A DNA stretch of 64,000 nt from Tritrichomonas musculus (taxonomy: Eukaryota > Parabasalia > Tritrichomonadida > Tritrichomonadidae): NCBI GenBank assembly GCA_039105265.1, contig JAPFFF010000056.1, positions 248,001 through 312,000 on the forward strand, written 5' to 3'. Every line of letters begins with the position of its first letter. Position 1 is the stretch's first letter. The position numbers and the translations under genes were made by a program. Shown here in pieces: positions 18,460 through 27,775 of the stretch. The notes below the pieces were generated by a model that worked only from the letters and a program-made list of their open reading frames with translations, did no database searches and had not been told where the DNA came from.

Positions 18460-18513
18460 TTGATTCATTGAATAGCTCATCATTAATATTGTTTTATTTT
18501 TATTCAAACATTC

Positions 18514-19104
18514 ATGACTCTCTCTAAAGCGAGAATTCTATCATCAGAAAGTGATGCATCAGTTAAACAAGAACAGAATACCAATATCAACATCAAGATT
18601 CAACCAAAGAATCAAAGACCAATTCAACCAGTTGAATATCCATCAGTTCAACCATTACCTCAATCATCTCAAGCCACAAATTTTACTATACCACAGATGA
18701 GTGGAACATCTCAATCAATTCCTCAAACAAACAATCTTATTCGAGACCGTGGAATAATAGACTTAGGAAATGAACTTGATGAGCTCGAAATCAAAAATAA
18801 ATTCCTTGAAATGATTATTGAAATGTATGAGAATAATCCGTTGAGAATTAATTCATATCTTATTTGTAAAAGTGATTTGTTGATGAATATGATTAAACTA
18901 TTAACTCAAGCAGATAAAGTTGAACTCGTTATTGATGAATGTGAAGCTTCATGCGGTTGTATTTCATCAAATGATAAAGAATTAATGAAGATATCAAAGA
19001 TATTGATAACAAAAGACAATAAAACAGAAGAATTCAAGTATTGTTATAATAATATTTATTCACAGTTCATCAAATATGGTATATCATTAAAGTTAACAAT
19101 TTAA
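18514..19104 (+). CDS. Conserved Maverick protein (KARILSSE family), 196 aa
   Basis: Close homologue of the 2077-2652 gene: the same start (KARILSSESDASVK), Pro/Gln-rich part with the string VEYPSVQPLPQSSQA, then LIKLLT-type core and a Cys cluster (CEASCGC). The upstream T-rich leader (TTGTTTTATTTTTATTCAAA) is identical to that in E1, which is good evidence that it holds the promoter or leader. It is followed by the 43-aa membrane peptide and the ATPase as in E1. Confidence 0.8.
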   Translation: MTLSKARILSSESDASVKQEQNTNINIKIQPKNQRPIQPVEYPSVQPLPQSSQATNFTIPQMSGTSQSIPQTNNLIRDRGIIDLGNELDELEIKNKFLEMIIEMYENNPLRINSYLICKSDLLMNMIKLLTQADKVELVIDECEASCGCISSNDKELMKISKILITKDNKTEEFKYCYNNIYSQFIKYGISLKLTI

Positions 19105-19114
19105 AGACTAATAA

Positions 19115-19246
19115 ATGATATATGAAATATTAGTTGTTTCATTACTGACAGGTTTATTTTTAGTGAAGATTGTTGAAGTATCATTAATGATACCAGACAA
19201 GGAACCAGAACTCAGTGAAGAGATAAGAACAAAAATGTATTCATGA
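19115..19246 (+). CDS. 43-aa single-pass membrane microprotein (E3 copy)
   Basis: Identical in length and position to the E1 copy at 2663. The DNA differs at several third-codon positions (for example in TTACTGACAGG and ATGATACCA), with only one residue changed, indicating purifying selection on the peptide. Hydrophobic segment at residues 2-25, tail PELSEEIRTKMYS. Confidence 0.75.
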   Translation: MIYEILVVSLLTGLFLVKIVEVSLMIPDKEPELSEEIRTKMYS

Positions 19247-19270
19247 AGAGCTTTAACGAAAACTAAAGAA

Positions 19271-20215
19271 ATGAAACGTTTCATGAAACCCACACAGTTT
19301 AATTATAAAGAGATTTTATTCTCTAGTGGTTCTGATTATGATGATGACCAAATGAGTTTTGCATTTGAATATGAATCATTCAAGCCAACAGTTAATGAAA
19401 AGACATTTAATATTGATGATGAGATGAATAAAGCATATCAACGCAATGAATCAAAAATAAAGAATGAATCAATCAGACCAATCGCAAACGGTATCTATTC
19501 ATATTACAATTCATTGAACATACTCGTTGGACAGCAAGGTAAAGGAAAGAGTCATATAATGCTACGAGATGTTATTCAAATGTCTCGAATGAAGAACGCT
19601 GGCTTTCATTTAATTGTTTATGTATCACGAAACGGAACAATCAATGATGCAACATTCGAAAGCCAACGCGAATTGATACAGCTACCAATAAAAACTGTTG
19701 CTGACAGCAATGCTGAAGAATATCTTAAACAACTTGATTTATATAAAGAATTGTATAACAAATATTCATCAACACCAAAAATAGTAATCGAAGGGACGGA
19801 GTCCCCTTTTGCGAAGCAAAATGAAAAGAAGCTAAACGATATGTTTGAGTTTCTTCATATCAATAAACTAGGTCAACCGAATAAACCACTAAATACAATC
19901 ATTCTTTGTGAAGACTTCTTGAAATCGAAACTAATTAAATCATCCTATTTTATCAATACCATCAGTCAGCTTCGACATAAGAATCTAATCATATTCGTTA
20001 ACATCCAGTTCTTCAAAGCTTTAACAACAGAATGGAAAAATAATGCAACATCATTCTTCATCTTTAGTGGTTATTCACGACAGAAACTCGGCTATATATA
20101 TCAACAAGTTCCATTTCCAATAGAGTTCGAAGAGTTATGGAATCGATACAGAACAATGAAAGCACATCAATTCGTTTTAATCAATGTTCGAACTAATAAC
20201 CTTTCATTCATCTAA
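19271..20215 (+). CDS. A32/FtsK-HerA-type packaging ATPase with 10-residue insertion
   Basis: Near-identical to the E1 ATPase (P-loop GQQGKGKSH, Walker B-like TIILCED), but 10 residues longer because of an in-frame 30-bp double-hairpin insertion at 19792-19821. The insertion adds GTESPFAKQN-type residues between the P-loop domain's strand at KIVI and EKKLNDM, just before the Walker B region. The frame remains open, so the protein may still work, though the position in the nucleotide-binding fold makes that uncertain. The stop overlaps the convergent 152-aa gene by 12 bp, as in E1. Confidence 0.87.
   Translation: MKRFMKPTQFNYKEILFSSGSDYDDDQMSFAFEYESFKPTVNEKTFNIDDEMNKAYQRNESKIKNESIRPIANGIYSYYNSLNILVGQQGKGKSHIMLRDVIQMSRMKNAGFHLIVYVSRNGTINDATFESQRELIQLPIKTVADSNAEEYLKQLDLYKELYNKYSSTPKIVIEGTESPFAKQNEKKLNDMFEFLHINKLGQPNKPLNTIILCEDFLKSKLIKSSYFINTISQLRHKNLIIFVNIQFFKALTTEWKNNATSFFIFSGYSRQKLGYIYQQVPFPIEFEELWNRYRTMKAHQFVLINVRTNNLSFI
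19792..19821 (+). repeat. 30-bp double-hairpin insertion in the ATPase gene
   Basis: Absent from the otherwise matching E1 gene (between 3335 and 3336). It consists of two 3-nt-loop hairpins, GGGAC-GGA-GTCCC and TTTTGC-GAA-GCAAAA. A unit resembling its reverse complement lies at 62990-63019. Confidence 0.85.
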
Positions 20216-20662
20216 TACAATTTGTTGTTGAACACCAACAAACAGTTGAGGTGTATTGATATTATATTTTTGTCTCATCTGTTCGATGAGTTCTTTTGTT
20301 TTCTTATCATTAACTTTCCTGATACTGTAATTATAATACTTGTATTCTTTAAATGATTGCTCTTCATTTGAACCTTCAACGAAGAATTCAATGGATGTTG
20401 TTGATATTCTTCTTCTAACATTTGATGTAAGTGTTATGTATTCAAGACCGAGTTCAACAATCTTATCATAATATAATCGTTTGAATTCATTATCTTTGTT
20501 CTTCAATGATATGTACAACACTTTAGATTTATATGCAGCCTTTCCACAAGGTATCGGGTATCTATCACACAATATTGAGAAATCACATTGTTTGAACTTC
20601 TCTGATTCATCTAACATATCAATCAATGAATTGATGTAATCATAAACCTTTGGTGTTGACAT
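20204..20662 (-). CDS. Conserved Maverick protein, 152 aa (E3 copy)
   Basis: The amino acid sequence is the same as the E1 copy at 3722-4180, while the DNA differs at scattered third-codon positions (for instance around 20380-20460). That pattern indicates selection on the protein. It converges with the ATPase gene. No domain is recognised. Confidence 0.8.
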   Translation of the reverse strand: MSTPKVYDYINSLIDMLDESEKFKQCDFSILCDRYPIPCGKAAYKSKVLYISLKNKDNEFKRLYYDKIVELGLEYITLTSNVRRRISTTSIEFFVEGSNEEQSFKEYKYYNYSIRKVNDKKTKELIEQMRQKYNINTPQLFVGVQQQIVLDE

Positions 20663-20692
20663 AACTTTATCATGAAATTAAAAAATAAAAAC

Positions 20693-20770
20693 GTCATTGA
20701 AGACATCAACAGCCTCAAAAATAAAGTTCATCAGCTTGAGAATGAATTAAATGAATTGTCTAATAAATGA
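20693..20770 (+). pseudogene. C-terminal fragment of the 75-aa coiled-coil gene
   Basis: A 78-bp piece encodes VIEDINSLKNKVHQLE and the end ELNELSNK plus stop. It matches the last third of the gene at 59640-59867 but reads on the plus strand. It lacks a start and is joined to the leader of the 152-aa gene. E1 keeps only the first few bases of this junction (4230-4240), so E3 and E1 broke the module at different points. Confidence 0.7.
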
Positions 20771-20817
20771 AACATCAATTGATGGTAATCATTAAATGAG
20801 TTCATATTATTTTTGTT

Positions 20818-20921
20818 CATTAGTCGTGTTGACGGTGGGCTTTAGCCCCGACGGAAACCGACTGATATATACTACTAAACAAGTTCAAAGATGAAGATTC
20901 AAAGATGACGATTCAAAAGTG
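20818..20921 (+). repeat. TIR-like right end of E3, tip missing
   Basis: Matches the inner TIR of E1 (4525-4640): TAGTCGTGTTGACGGTGGGC, CGACGGAAACCGACTG, TATATACTACTAAACAAG and three minisatellite units. Similarity stops after CAAAAGTG at 20921, where E1 continues to GCGACCGTTAAC and its tip. Confidence 0.8.
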
Positions 20922-21068
20922 TCTACCCGATTTTTGAATGAAATGAGGGGCTAATTTTGAAAAAGTGGTGATTTTTCGAGTCATGGCGCCGATGATAGAG
21001 GTCTGTAAATCCTATGACAAGGGGGTCATTTTTTATCCCCTGCCCAGACGGTCCACTATCACTACTTC
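20922..21068. other. Unassigned junction between E3 and E4
   Basis: About 147 bp without a gene and unlike the known tips here. Either a different TIR tip for E3 or filler at a rearrangement. Homology to the fibre family begins abruptly at 21069. Confidence 0.4.
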
Positions 21069-21335
21069 GGCAGTAATAATTTTCGATGAGGTAATGTTAT
21101 AGTCTGTATATAATGTTGTTGCAGCATTAGGATTGGGATATATCTCATAAAATTGTTGTTTGATAATATATTCGAAGGGGTTTGTTGTAGGGTCCCAATT
21201 GACCTCATCTATCGGGTCAACATATTCTTTGAATAAATAGATTTTAATATTTCGTGAGTCATTAGGGGTAGATGAAGCATAACAATATTCTACTTTTTCA
21301 CACGAATCTAATATACCAGTGATGAAATACCATTT
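21069..21335 (-). pseudogene. Continuation of second fibre gene past an in-frame TAG
   Basis: In the same frame as the upstream 21336-22580 gene, sequence after its TAG still matches the fibre family for ~88 codons, including YPNPNAATTLYTDYNITSSK, then ends at the E3/E4 junction. So the gene has a nonsense codon and a lost 3' end, or the stop is read through. Confidence 0.7.
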
Positions 21336-22580
21336 CTAATCACTCTTTGGGTCAAATATTTTTCCAGTAGGCCTCATAGAAAATCTGTTTGCCTTGATGG
21401 TACCGTCCAAAGTGATATCAAGTAAAAATTCTTCCACTTTGGAAATATCTAATTCGCTCCCTGTACCGTTTGCTTTATAGCATCTTATAGCTTCAATATC
21501 ATATCCATCAACATTTATTCCTCCATTACTTGTTTGATAGCCCAATCCATATTTTGAAAAACTTTCTATCTCACCCGTCTTTAGTTTCAATTTACAGTCC
21601 AATTTACATTTCCCTCCATGTATCATATAATGTAGGAGATTATCAATAGAATAGTTATCAGGCTTTTTAATCAACATTTTATTTCTTTCACTTCTCTTGA
21701 TTCTAATATATGTTCCATCCTCTCCATGTTCATTCTCTTTATTTAATGCATTTTTTATATTTCCGTTTATGTTTCCTTGTATATTATCTCCTACCCACTT
21801 AGTTCCATCCCAGCTTAAAATCCATTTATTACCAAAACAATATTCACTAAACTTAAATTCCAAGCCGCTAGGTATATTGTAATTATCGTCTATATTCCAT
21901 TGCAGTAGCCAATACATTTTATCATCTATTTGGACTTCACTAGTTAGTGTGGGTTTATAGAGATACAATACATCACTTTTATGAAGCTTCAAAGCATTAT
22001 CAGCCTTGATAATTGAACATTTTATTGCTTTTTCTGTTTGGAGGCTATCTGTAAGATATTCATTCATTATACTCAACTCACCATTCAACCAAAGGGAATA
22101 GGGATTAAAATCGAGGCTAGAATCGAAAGCTATGTTGATGTATTCAAATATAGTGCTGTTATTTATAGAACAGCCATTACTGCTTTTGGTTATGAGAGGG
22201 CAATAAACCTTTCCATCCTTGGCATAAATAAAGAATTCCTTCACTAAATTTCCATTCGTATCGTATATAATATTTTTTCTCAAAACAACTTTGAAAAGAT
22301 TTGTTTGGGCTGTTATTTCCTTCACTTTATTCATGAAATCCTCAGGTATATTAACAAATTTAAGAATATGATATTGGGTTGTTGATGACTCAAATGACTC
22401 GTATTGTATATTATTATTTTTGATATTAAATTCTGGTATGCCATCTACTTCATTGAATAAATGGCCTGTCTGAACATATCCATCTAAATCACTTAGGGTT
22501 AATAACTGGCTTGCTTTACGAGTGCTGTCTCCTACCTTGAATTGTATATCTCCGATGAATTTTGTTGTTGTTGCTGCCAT
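21336..22580 (-). CDS. Second fibre-like gene of E4 (truncated), 414 aa
   Basis: Start 22580 (MAATTTKF) precedes a collar-like beta segment. From about residue 50 it follows the middle part of the giant fibre proteins: IPEFNIKNN, KVVLRKNIIYD, LWLNGELSIMNEY, ALKLHKSDVLYLYKP, EYCFGNKW. It lacks the long N-terminal helical domain of its neighbour, so it looks like a short-shaft paralogue using another attachment domain. It starts 28 bp after the stop of the 1379-aa gene in the same direction. The frame ends at a TAG although homology continues. Two fibre versions in tandem could broaden receptor range in a virion, which is speculative. Confidence 0.65.
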   Translation of the reverse strand: MAATTTKFIGDIQFKVGDSTRKASQLLTLSDLDGYVQTGHLFNEVDGIPEFNIKNNNIQYESFESSTTQYHILKFVNIPEDFMNKVKEITAQTNLFKVVLRKNIIYDTNGNLVKEFFIYAKDGKVYCPLITKSSNGCSINNSTIFEYINIAFDSSLDFNPYSLWLNGELSIMNEYLTDSLQTEKAIKCSIIKADNALKLHKSDVLYLYKPTLTSEVQIDDKMYWLLQWNIDDNYNIPSGLEFKFSEYCFGNKWILSWDGTKWVGDNIQGNINGNIKNALNKENEHGEDGTYIRIKRSERNKMLIKKPDNYSIDNLLHYMIHGGKCKLDCKLKLKTGEIESFSKYGLGYQTSNGGINVDGYDIEAIRCYKANGTGSELDISKVEEFLLDITLDGTIKANRFSMRPTGKIFDPKSD

Positions 22581-22608
22581 TTCAAACCCAAAAAAATATT
22601 TCCCTATT

Positions 22609-25600
22609 CTACTCAATATTTGCACACTTCTTCTCCAATGCAGCAATCCTTTTCTCCAATGAATCGATATATAAATCCTTTTGCTCCAGCATTTCTTTGA
22701 CTTCCAATTTTGTAATATAAGCAGTCATATCTATATCATCTAGGGGATGCTTTGTGCTTTGAACAGATTTTATTTCGTTAGCTAATATTTTGAAAACAGG
22801 CTTCAAAGAATCTCTGAAAATATTACATAAATTAAATGTTGCCTGAAGGGTCATTACCCCCTTGTCTGGATCGTCAAAATCATTTTCGAAAGTAATCTCT
22901 TCTAATTCATCTAACCCTTCATCACACCATTCTAATACTTTATTTGTGTCTGAAATTGTTCTAGACCAAAGGTCAAATTTTCTTAGCCGAGAAGCGCCGC
23001 TAAAATATGACTCTTCCAATAAAAATGATGTCCTAGCATGAGTTATTGTTGTCGCTGCTACTGCTACTTCTGATGACGCTTCTGCTCCTCCAAATGTAAT
23101 GCCCATCGATGATAAAGCTAAGCCTCCACCAACTATTCCACCTGCTATAGTGAAGGCTAAAGAAATCCCTTCAACAATCTTTATTGACTTCATATCTGAA
23201 ATTAGATGTTCAGTCTTATCTTCGACTGTTATTAATCTCCTATCCATTTGGCCAACTTTATTCTCCAATTTATTGAAGTCATATGATAAAACATCAAAGT
23301 TATTACTTACCAAATTTAAATCACTTCTCATCGTAGTAATATTGTCGGCAGTAATAATTTTGGATGAGCATATATTATAATCTGTATACAAAGTGGTAGC
23401 TGCATTAGGATTGGGGTATATCTCATAAAATTGTTGCCTGATAATATATTCAAAGGGATTCATTTTACCATCCCAATTCATTTCTTCGAAGGGGTCTGCC
23501 ATGCTCTTTCGTAAATATATTTCAATATTCCTTTCCTCAGGATTGATAAAACTATCTGTCCAATCACAGGCTATTCTATCTATTGTGTCCAAATCTCCTA
23601 TCAAATCAACATTTCCATTCAGCTGTCCATAGACATGAAGTATTTGTGGTAATATTTTGAATGTTAGTCTGGTAGGAGTAGATGATTTTGGCAAATAAAT
23701 ATCTAAATATACTCTGGAGATTTTAGGAATTAATTCATTAAATTTAATTATATTAGCCTCATAATTAAATAATCTACACTCAACACCTACCAAATCATAG
23801 CCTTCATATGTCTCTTTATTATGTCCTCCCATCTCAAACACCCAACAACTAATATGATTTTCATCCCCATTTATAATTTCATCATTGTTTAACAATAATT
23901 TGGTTTCTAATTTTCCTTCTTTACTAGCGAGTGCATATAAGCTATACAATATACCCTTCTCTCCTCTTGGTATTATTTCGTTGTGTATATCATCATTTTT
24001 CATCATTGCATAGCATAAATGTGTTCTATTATCATTATGATAATACCCTGTGTTTCTTTTATTTAATTTGTTAATGACACTCCCTCCTAATCTTCCGCTC
24101 AAATTATTGCCTGTCCATTTATCTTCCTTCCATTCTAATTCCCATGAATTACCGAAGCAATACTCCTTGAATTTGAATTTGAAGCCTTCGATGAGATGGT
24201 AATCATCTGGGATTTCATATATCATTTTATAATATTCTTTATCTTCTATTGTAGCGTCAGTAATTTTTGTTGGTTTATATAAATAAATAATATCAGAATT
24301 ATGTAATTTAAGAGCATTCTTAGCCTCTATTGTATCACACTTTATTGTTGGCTCAACAGCTACCAAAGAGTCTTGAGGTAATAAATACATTATACTTAGC
24401 TCTCCCTTGAGATATAAATCATAAGAATCAATTCTAACCCCTTCATCATGAGCAATATATAATTTATTTGTTGTCGTTTCATGGAAATAACTAAGCCGGG
24501 TTTCATCATGCTCGGTATTGTGTATGAGGATTGGATTATATATTTTTCCATCTTCTGCATAGATATAGAACTCTTTAATTATTTTTCCATTAGCATTCAT
24601 CATAATATTGTTTCGAAGAATTATTTTAAATATATTTATCCTTCCCTGAGTATCTTTTATTTGTTCTTGTATTTCTTCTGTACCACCTATCACCATCATC
24701 TTAAAGTCTCTATCAAATAATCTAAAAGTATCTGTGCTGAGCAAATTATTGGTGAGAATATATTTGGGAAAGCCAGATTGATAAGTAAAATTAGATGTGG
24801 TAATACCTCCTCCCGATGATAAATTTGATATATCTACTCCATTTATTAATCCATTAACATTTAAATTTGCTTTGATATTAACATCCCCATATATTGGTTT
24901 TTCTCTATTAAATTGATAATTCTTTGGTGGTTCGATATATTTTTTTCCATATACTTCTAATGCTTTCTTGAACGATTCAAGGTCTGACCCTGGAATTGAA
25001 ATAGACCCATCGGGCTGGGAAGGAGGTGTTCCAATATCGAAACTCAAAGGGCTAACAGCACTATTGCAGTAAATCCATTCATTTTCATTTTCGTCCCATA
25101 CTATATCTCCTTCTTTGTTTTTTGTATTGTTTGCCATAAAGGCTGCATACACAGCCACACTCATTCTATCTTCATTATTCCTCCAACCTTGACATTTATT
25201 ATCAAAATCAGTAATCATAATCTGAATCCAGTTTTGTCTGTCCACATCAAATATAAATGAAGGAGGCGCATCAAAGCTTCTATTTGTTCTCCAGCCTGAT
25301 GGAAAATCATCAAATGAATACCCACTTTCAGTTAATAAAACCCATCTATGAAAGAGGGCTGACCAATAATATCTTTCATCATGATCAATATTAAAAGACC
25401 TATCATTCATGAAATTGGTATGCTGTATATTGGAATCTATATGCTGATTTTGATTTTGATATTGATTTACCAAATCATTTATACCGTCATCATTATTGAA
25501 AATTGAAAAGTCGACTACCTGGGATTGAGCCAGCTGGATCTGATTATCAAAATGCAAACGACTAATATCATGTACCTGAAGATGGTCTTGAACCTCATCC

Positions 25601-26748
25601 ACTCTATCATACAAATCAGCTAACAATTCAACAAATATAGCATCGTTCTCATCTTCAAAATTATTCTCTCCATCTTGATTACAATTGCATGATTTTATTT
25701 TTGAACAATAATCAGCCCAATAGTTTAATGATACTATTATATTATTTATATTCAGCTGGACATCATTTAGGATTTGATTTAAACTGACCTTTACTTTTGT
25801 ACCATCGATATTGTCAACTTTTATTGTATGGTCTACAGTTAATGATGTCGTAAATAGTTTTAGAGCCGATGCCAGCTCATATCCAAGAACACTAGATAAC
25901 AATAGATTTTGAATTATTTTTGGATAATTTGCGTAATTATCTTTTTGATTTTGCATGTATATATCAATAAATTCACCCGGGCTTCCTACCTCCACTAGCT
26001 GGTCTGCTTTAACTTCTTCATCACTATTTTTATATTTATATCCTATTGTCTTAAGAGTATTGTCTTGAAGATTGTAATGATATTGCTTTGTGCCATTTAT
26101 GAATTTTATCCAGTTTGCTTCATTAAATACCTCATATAATATTCTCGTTGTGTTTTGATTCTTTTTTTCATTCTTCATAATATTCATCAACATATCAGCT
26201 AAATTATGATATGACTTGTATTGGAGGAAAGGTTCAGTTGGCTTAGGCTCTGGTGGAGCAGTATGAGTTTGAACATATTTAACTACTTCACATTTCCCCT
26301 TGTCTTCTTCCAATACTACTTGTTCGTATCCATCTGCTGCGCACATCAATTCGCTATACATATCATGGATTGCTTCACAAGTCTTAGATTCCCCTTCGAT
26401 AATATCATTAAATGTATTAACACAATATTCATCTCTGATAAGTTCTCTGTTGGATTCAACAAATGAATTCGTTCTTGCTAATGCTTTGTATTCAAGTATT
26501 TGTGTAGATTTTTCAGTTATGGGAACATCCCCAAATCCTTTAAGACTACCTCCATTTTCAATATAATCATTTACCACTCTGGCATCAACTTCAGCTTTAT
26601 TGTATAGACAATTAAATTTTGGGTATTCATCGGGCTTATCTTCTTGGATGATATTTATTTTTTCATCTTCTCCAGCACTTATTTCAAATCCATTTGCTTT
26701 AAGTTTTTTTGCTTCTTTGCTCTTTGCAGAATATAGTGTCAAGGACAT
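22609..26748 (-). CDS. Giant fibre/spike-like structural protein, 1379 aa
   Basis: Intact homologue of the split E2 gene. In order: N-terminal helical domain (1-330), Asp/Asn-rich coiled-coil zone, aromatic zone with a few WxxxxxxxW repeats (YYWSALFHRW, FIFDVDRQNW, IVWDENENEW, ~450-560), fibre-like strand with INGVDI (~665), middle beta region (LKGELSIMY, LKLHNSDIIYLYKP, EYCFGNSW), a conserved PNPNAATTLYTDYNI block (~1130), coiled coil, Gly-rich hydrophobic segment (AFTIAGGIVGGGLAL), and a final coiled coil ending near residue 1379. Divergent from the penton-like gene with 19 bp between starts. Likely a trimeric spike. No enzymatic motif is seen. Confidence 0.75.
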   Translation of the reverse strand: MSLTLYSAKSKEAKKLKANGFEISAGEDEKINIIQEDKPDEYPKFNCLYNKAEVDARVVNDYIENGGSLKGFGDVPITEKSTQILEYKALARTNSFVESNRELIRDEYCVNTFNDIIEGESKTCEAIHDMYSELMCAADGYEQVVLEEDKGKCEVVKYVQTHTAPPEPKPTEPFLQYKSYHNLADMLMNIMKNEKKNQNTTRILYEVFNEANWIKFINGTKQYHYNLQDNTLKTIGYKYKNSDEEVKADQLVEVGSPGEFIDIYMQNQKDNYANYPKIIQNLLLSSVLGYELASALKLFTTSLTVDHTIKVDNIDGTKVKVSLNQILNDVQLNINNIIVSLNYWADYCSKIKSCNCNQDGENNFEDENDAIFVELLADLYDRVDEVQDHLQVHDISRLHFDNQIQLAQSQVVDFSIFNNDDGINDLVNQYQNQNQHIDSNIQHTNFMNDRSFNIDHDERYYWSALFHRWVLLTESGYSFDDFPSGWRTNRSFDAPPSFIFDVDRQNWIQIMITDFDNKCQGWRNNEDRMSVAVYAAFMANNTKNKEGDIVWDENENEWIYCNSAVSPLSFDIGTPPSQPDGSISIPGSDLESFKKALEVYGKKYIEPPKNYQFNREKPIYGDVNIKANLNVNGLINGVDISNLSSGGGITTSNFTYQSGFPKYILTNNLLSTDTFRLFDRDFKMMVIGGTEEIQEQIKDTQGRINIFKIILRNNIMMNANGKIIKEFYIYAEDGKIYNPILIHNTEHDETRLSYFHETTTNKLYIAHDEGVRIDSYDLYLKGELSIMYLLPQDSLVAVEPTIKCDTIEAKNALKLHNSDIIYLYKPTKITDATIEDKEYYKMIYEIPDDYHLIEGFKFKFKEYCFGNSWELEWKEDKWTGNNLSGRLGGSVINKLNKRNTGYYHNDNRTHLCYAMMKNDDIHNEIIPRGEKGILYSLYALASKEGKLETKLLLNNDEIINGDENHISCWVFEMGGHNKETYEGYDLVGVECRLFNYEANIIKFNELIPKISRVYLDIYLPKSSTPTRLTFKILPQILHVYGQLNGNVDLIGDLDTIDRIACDWTDSFINPEERNIEIYLRKSMADPFEEMNWDGKMNPFEYIIRQQFYEIYPNPNAATTLYTDYNICSSKIITADNITTMRSDLNLVSNNFDVLSYDFNKLENKVGQMDRRLITVEDKTEHLISDMKSIKIVEGISLAFTIAGGIVGGGLALSSMGITFGGAEASSEVAVAATTITHARTSFLLEESYFSGASRLRKFDLWSRTISDTNKVLEWCDEGLDELEEITFENDFDDPDKGVMTLQATFNLCNIFRDSLKPVFKILANEIKSVQSTKHPLDDIDMTAYITKLEVKEMLEQKDLYIDSLEKRIAALEKKCANIE

Positions 26749-26767
26749 TTTAATCTGAAATTAAATA
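26749..26767. promoter_or_regulatory. 19-bp divergent start region, fibre / penton-like genes
   Basis: Counterpart of 9177-9193 in E2. The gene pair and the minimal spacing are kept although the sequence (TTTAATCTGAAATTAAATA) is different. Confidence 0.5.
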
Positions 26768-27502
26768 ATGCTGTATAGTGTTCAGAGCCAGCCAGGGAAT
26801 TATAATACTGTAAGAATGAATATAGATATTCCTTGGAAATGCCCTTTCGTCAAGTATTATGTTTCGTCTATTAATACTAAAGCCAATATCCTATTAACCA
26901 CCGATGATGATTATTTAATATTTGAGACAGAAAATAGTGAAGTTCGAATTGATTTCGAGGAGTCGTATGCCTATTCTTTTGCAAATCTGGTTAAATTTTT
27001 AAATGAAAGTCAGACTGTAATTACCTTCAAAAATGTCAACAATAGAACCATATCTTTAAAGCCTGTCCAAACAGTAAAATTCAAAGAAGGCAGCCATAGA
27101 GCAAAATTAATTACTGGATTGTTCAATACTAAGCCTGGACATATATTTCCAAATGGAGTTGAATGCAACGTCCCAGATTTGCCAATTCTTGATTTTGCCA
27201 ATAAATTATATTTAGTATCTTTGCAGGGTGTAGCAGCGCACTCATCTATTGGAGACCAAGAATATACTCCCAGCATCATCGCAAATATTGATACAATGAT
27301 TATGGACCAAGAAGCTTTAATAGTGAATTATGATTTGACAAAACCAATAAAAGTAAAAGTAAATACAGATTCGTTAAAGTATTTGGAAATGAGGTTGGTC
27401 GACTTTATGTTCCAGCCAGTAATCTTAAAATCCCCCTTGTTCATTACTCTGAAGATAAAACCATCCCAGGATGCTGATATATATGATATCTTGACAAAAT
27501 AA
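26768..27502 (+). CDS. Penton-like minor capsid protein (single jelly-roll), 244 aa
   Basis: Homologue of the 8466-9176 gene: both begin ML(V/Y)SVQS and contain N-I/L-DIPWKC at residues 18-26, a HRA(A/K)L(V/I)TGL(Y/F)NT segment, (K)LYLVSLQG, and the closing DSLK(F/Y)LE(L/M)xLVDFxxQPxxLKSPLFIT strand pair. A short tail follows. The ending resembles penton proteins of Polintons and virophages; the assignment is inference from this pattern and from genome context. Confidence 0.65.
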   Translation: MLYSVQSQPGNYNTVRMNIDIPWKCPFVKYYVSSINTKANILLTTDDDYLIFETENSEVRIDFEESYAYSFANLVKFLNESQTVITFKNVNNRTISLKPVQTVKFKEGSHRAKLITGLFNTKPGHIFPNGVECNVPDLPILDFANKLYLVSLQGVAAHSSIGDQEYTPSIIANIDTMIMDQEALIVNYDLTKPIKVKVNTDSLKYLEMRLVDFMFQPVILKSPLFITLKIKPSQDADIYDILTK

Positions 27503-27623
27503 ATTTGAAAGTCATTTGAAATCATTTTCAGAAGCCTTTGAAATCCCATTTGAATGCTCTTTGAAACCAGGAAATGGACATGTGATCTGAGACAATATTT
27601 GGTCGTAAAAACTTGCAGACTTC

Positions 27624-27775
27624 TCTTTGTGGCGCTCTAAGTATACTTTGTGGCGCTTCAGGTATATCTTTGTGGCGCATCAGGTCGTCTTTGTGGCGCT
27701 CTAAGACATCTTTGTGGCGCTCAAAACATACTTTGTGGCGCTCAAATATATACTTTGTGGCGCTCTAAGATTTAT
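27624..27775 (+). repeat. Array of seven TTTGTGGCGC iterons
   Basis: Seven copies of CTTTGTGGCGC at ~21-bp spacing, each followed by a variable (T/A)(C/T)(A/T)... stretch. It occupies part of the 947-bp gap between the penton-like gene and the 336-aa gene. The rest of the gap (27776-28379) has scattered related words (TTTTGTGGCATC at 27981, TTTTGCGGCGACC at 28053) but no gene I can support. The regular spacing of two helical turns fits a protein-binding array. Confidence 0.8.
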
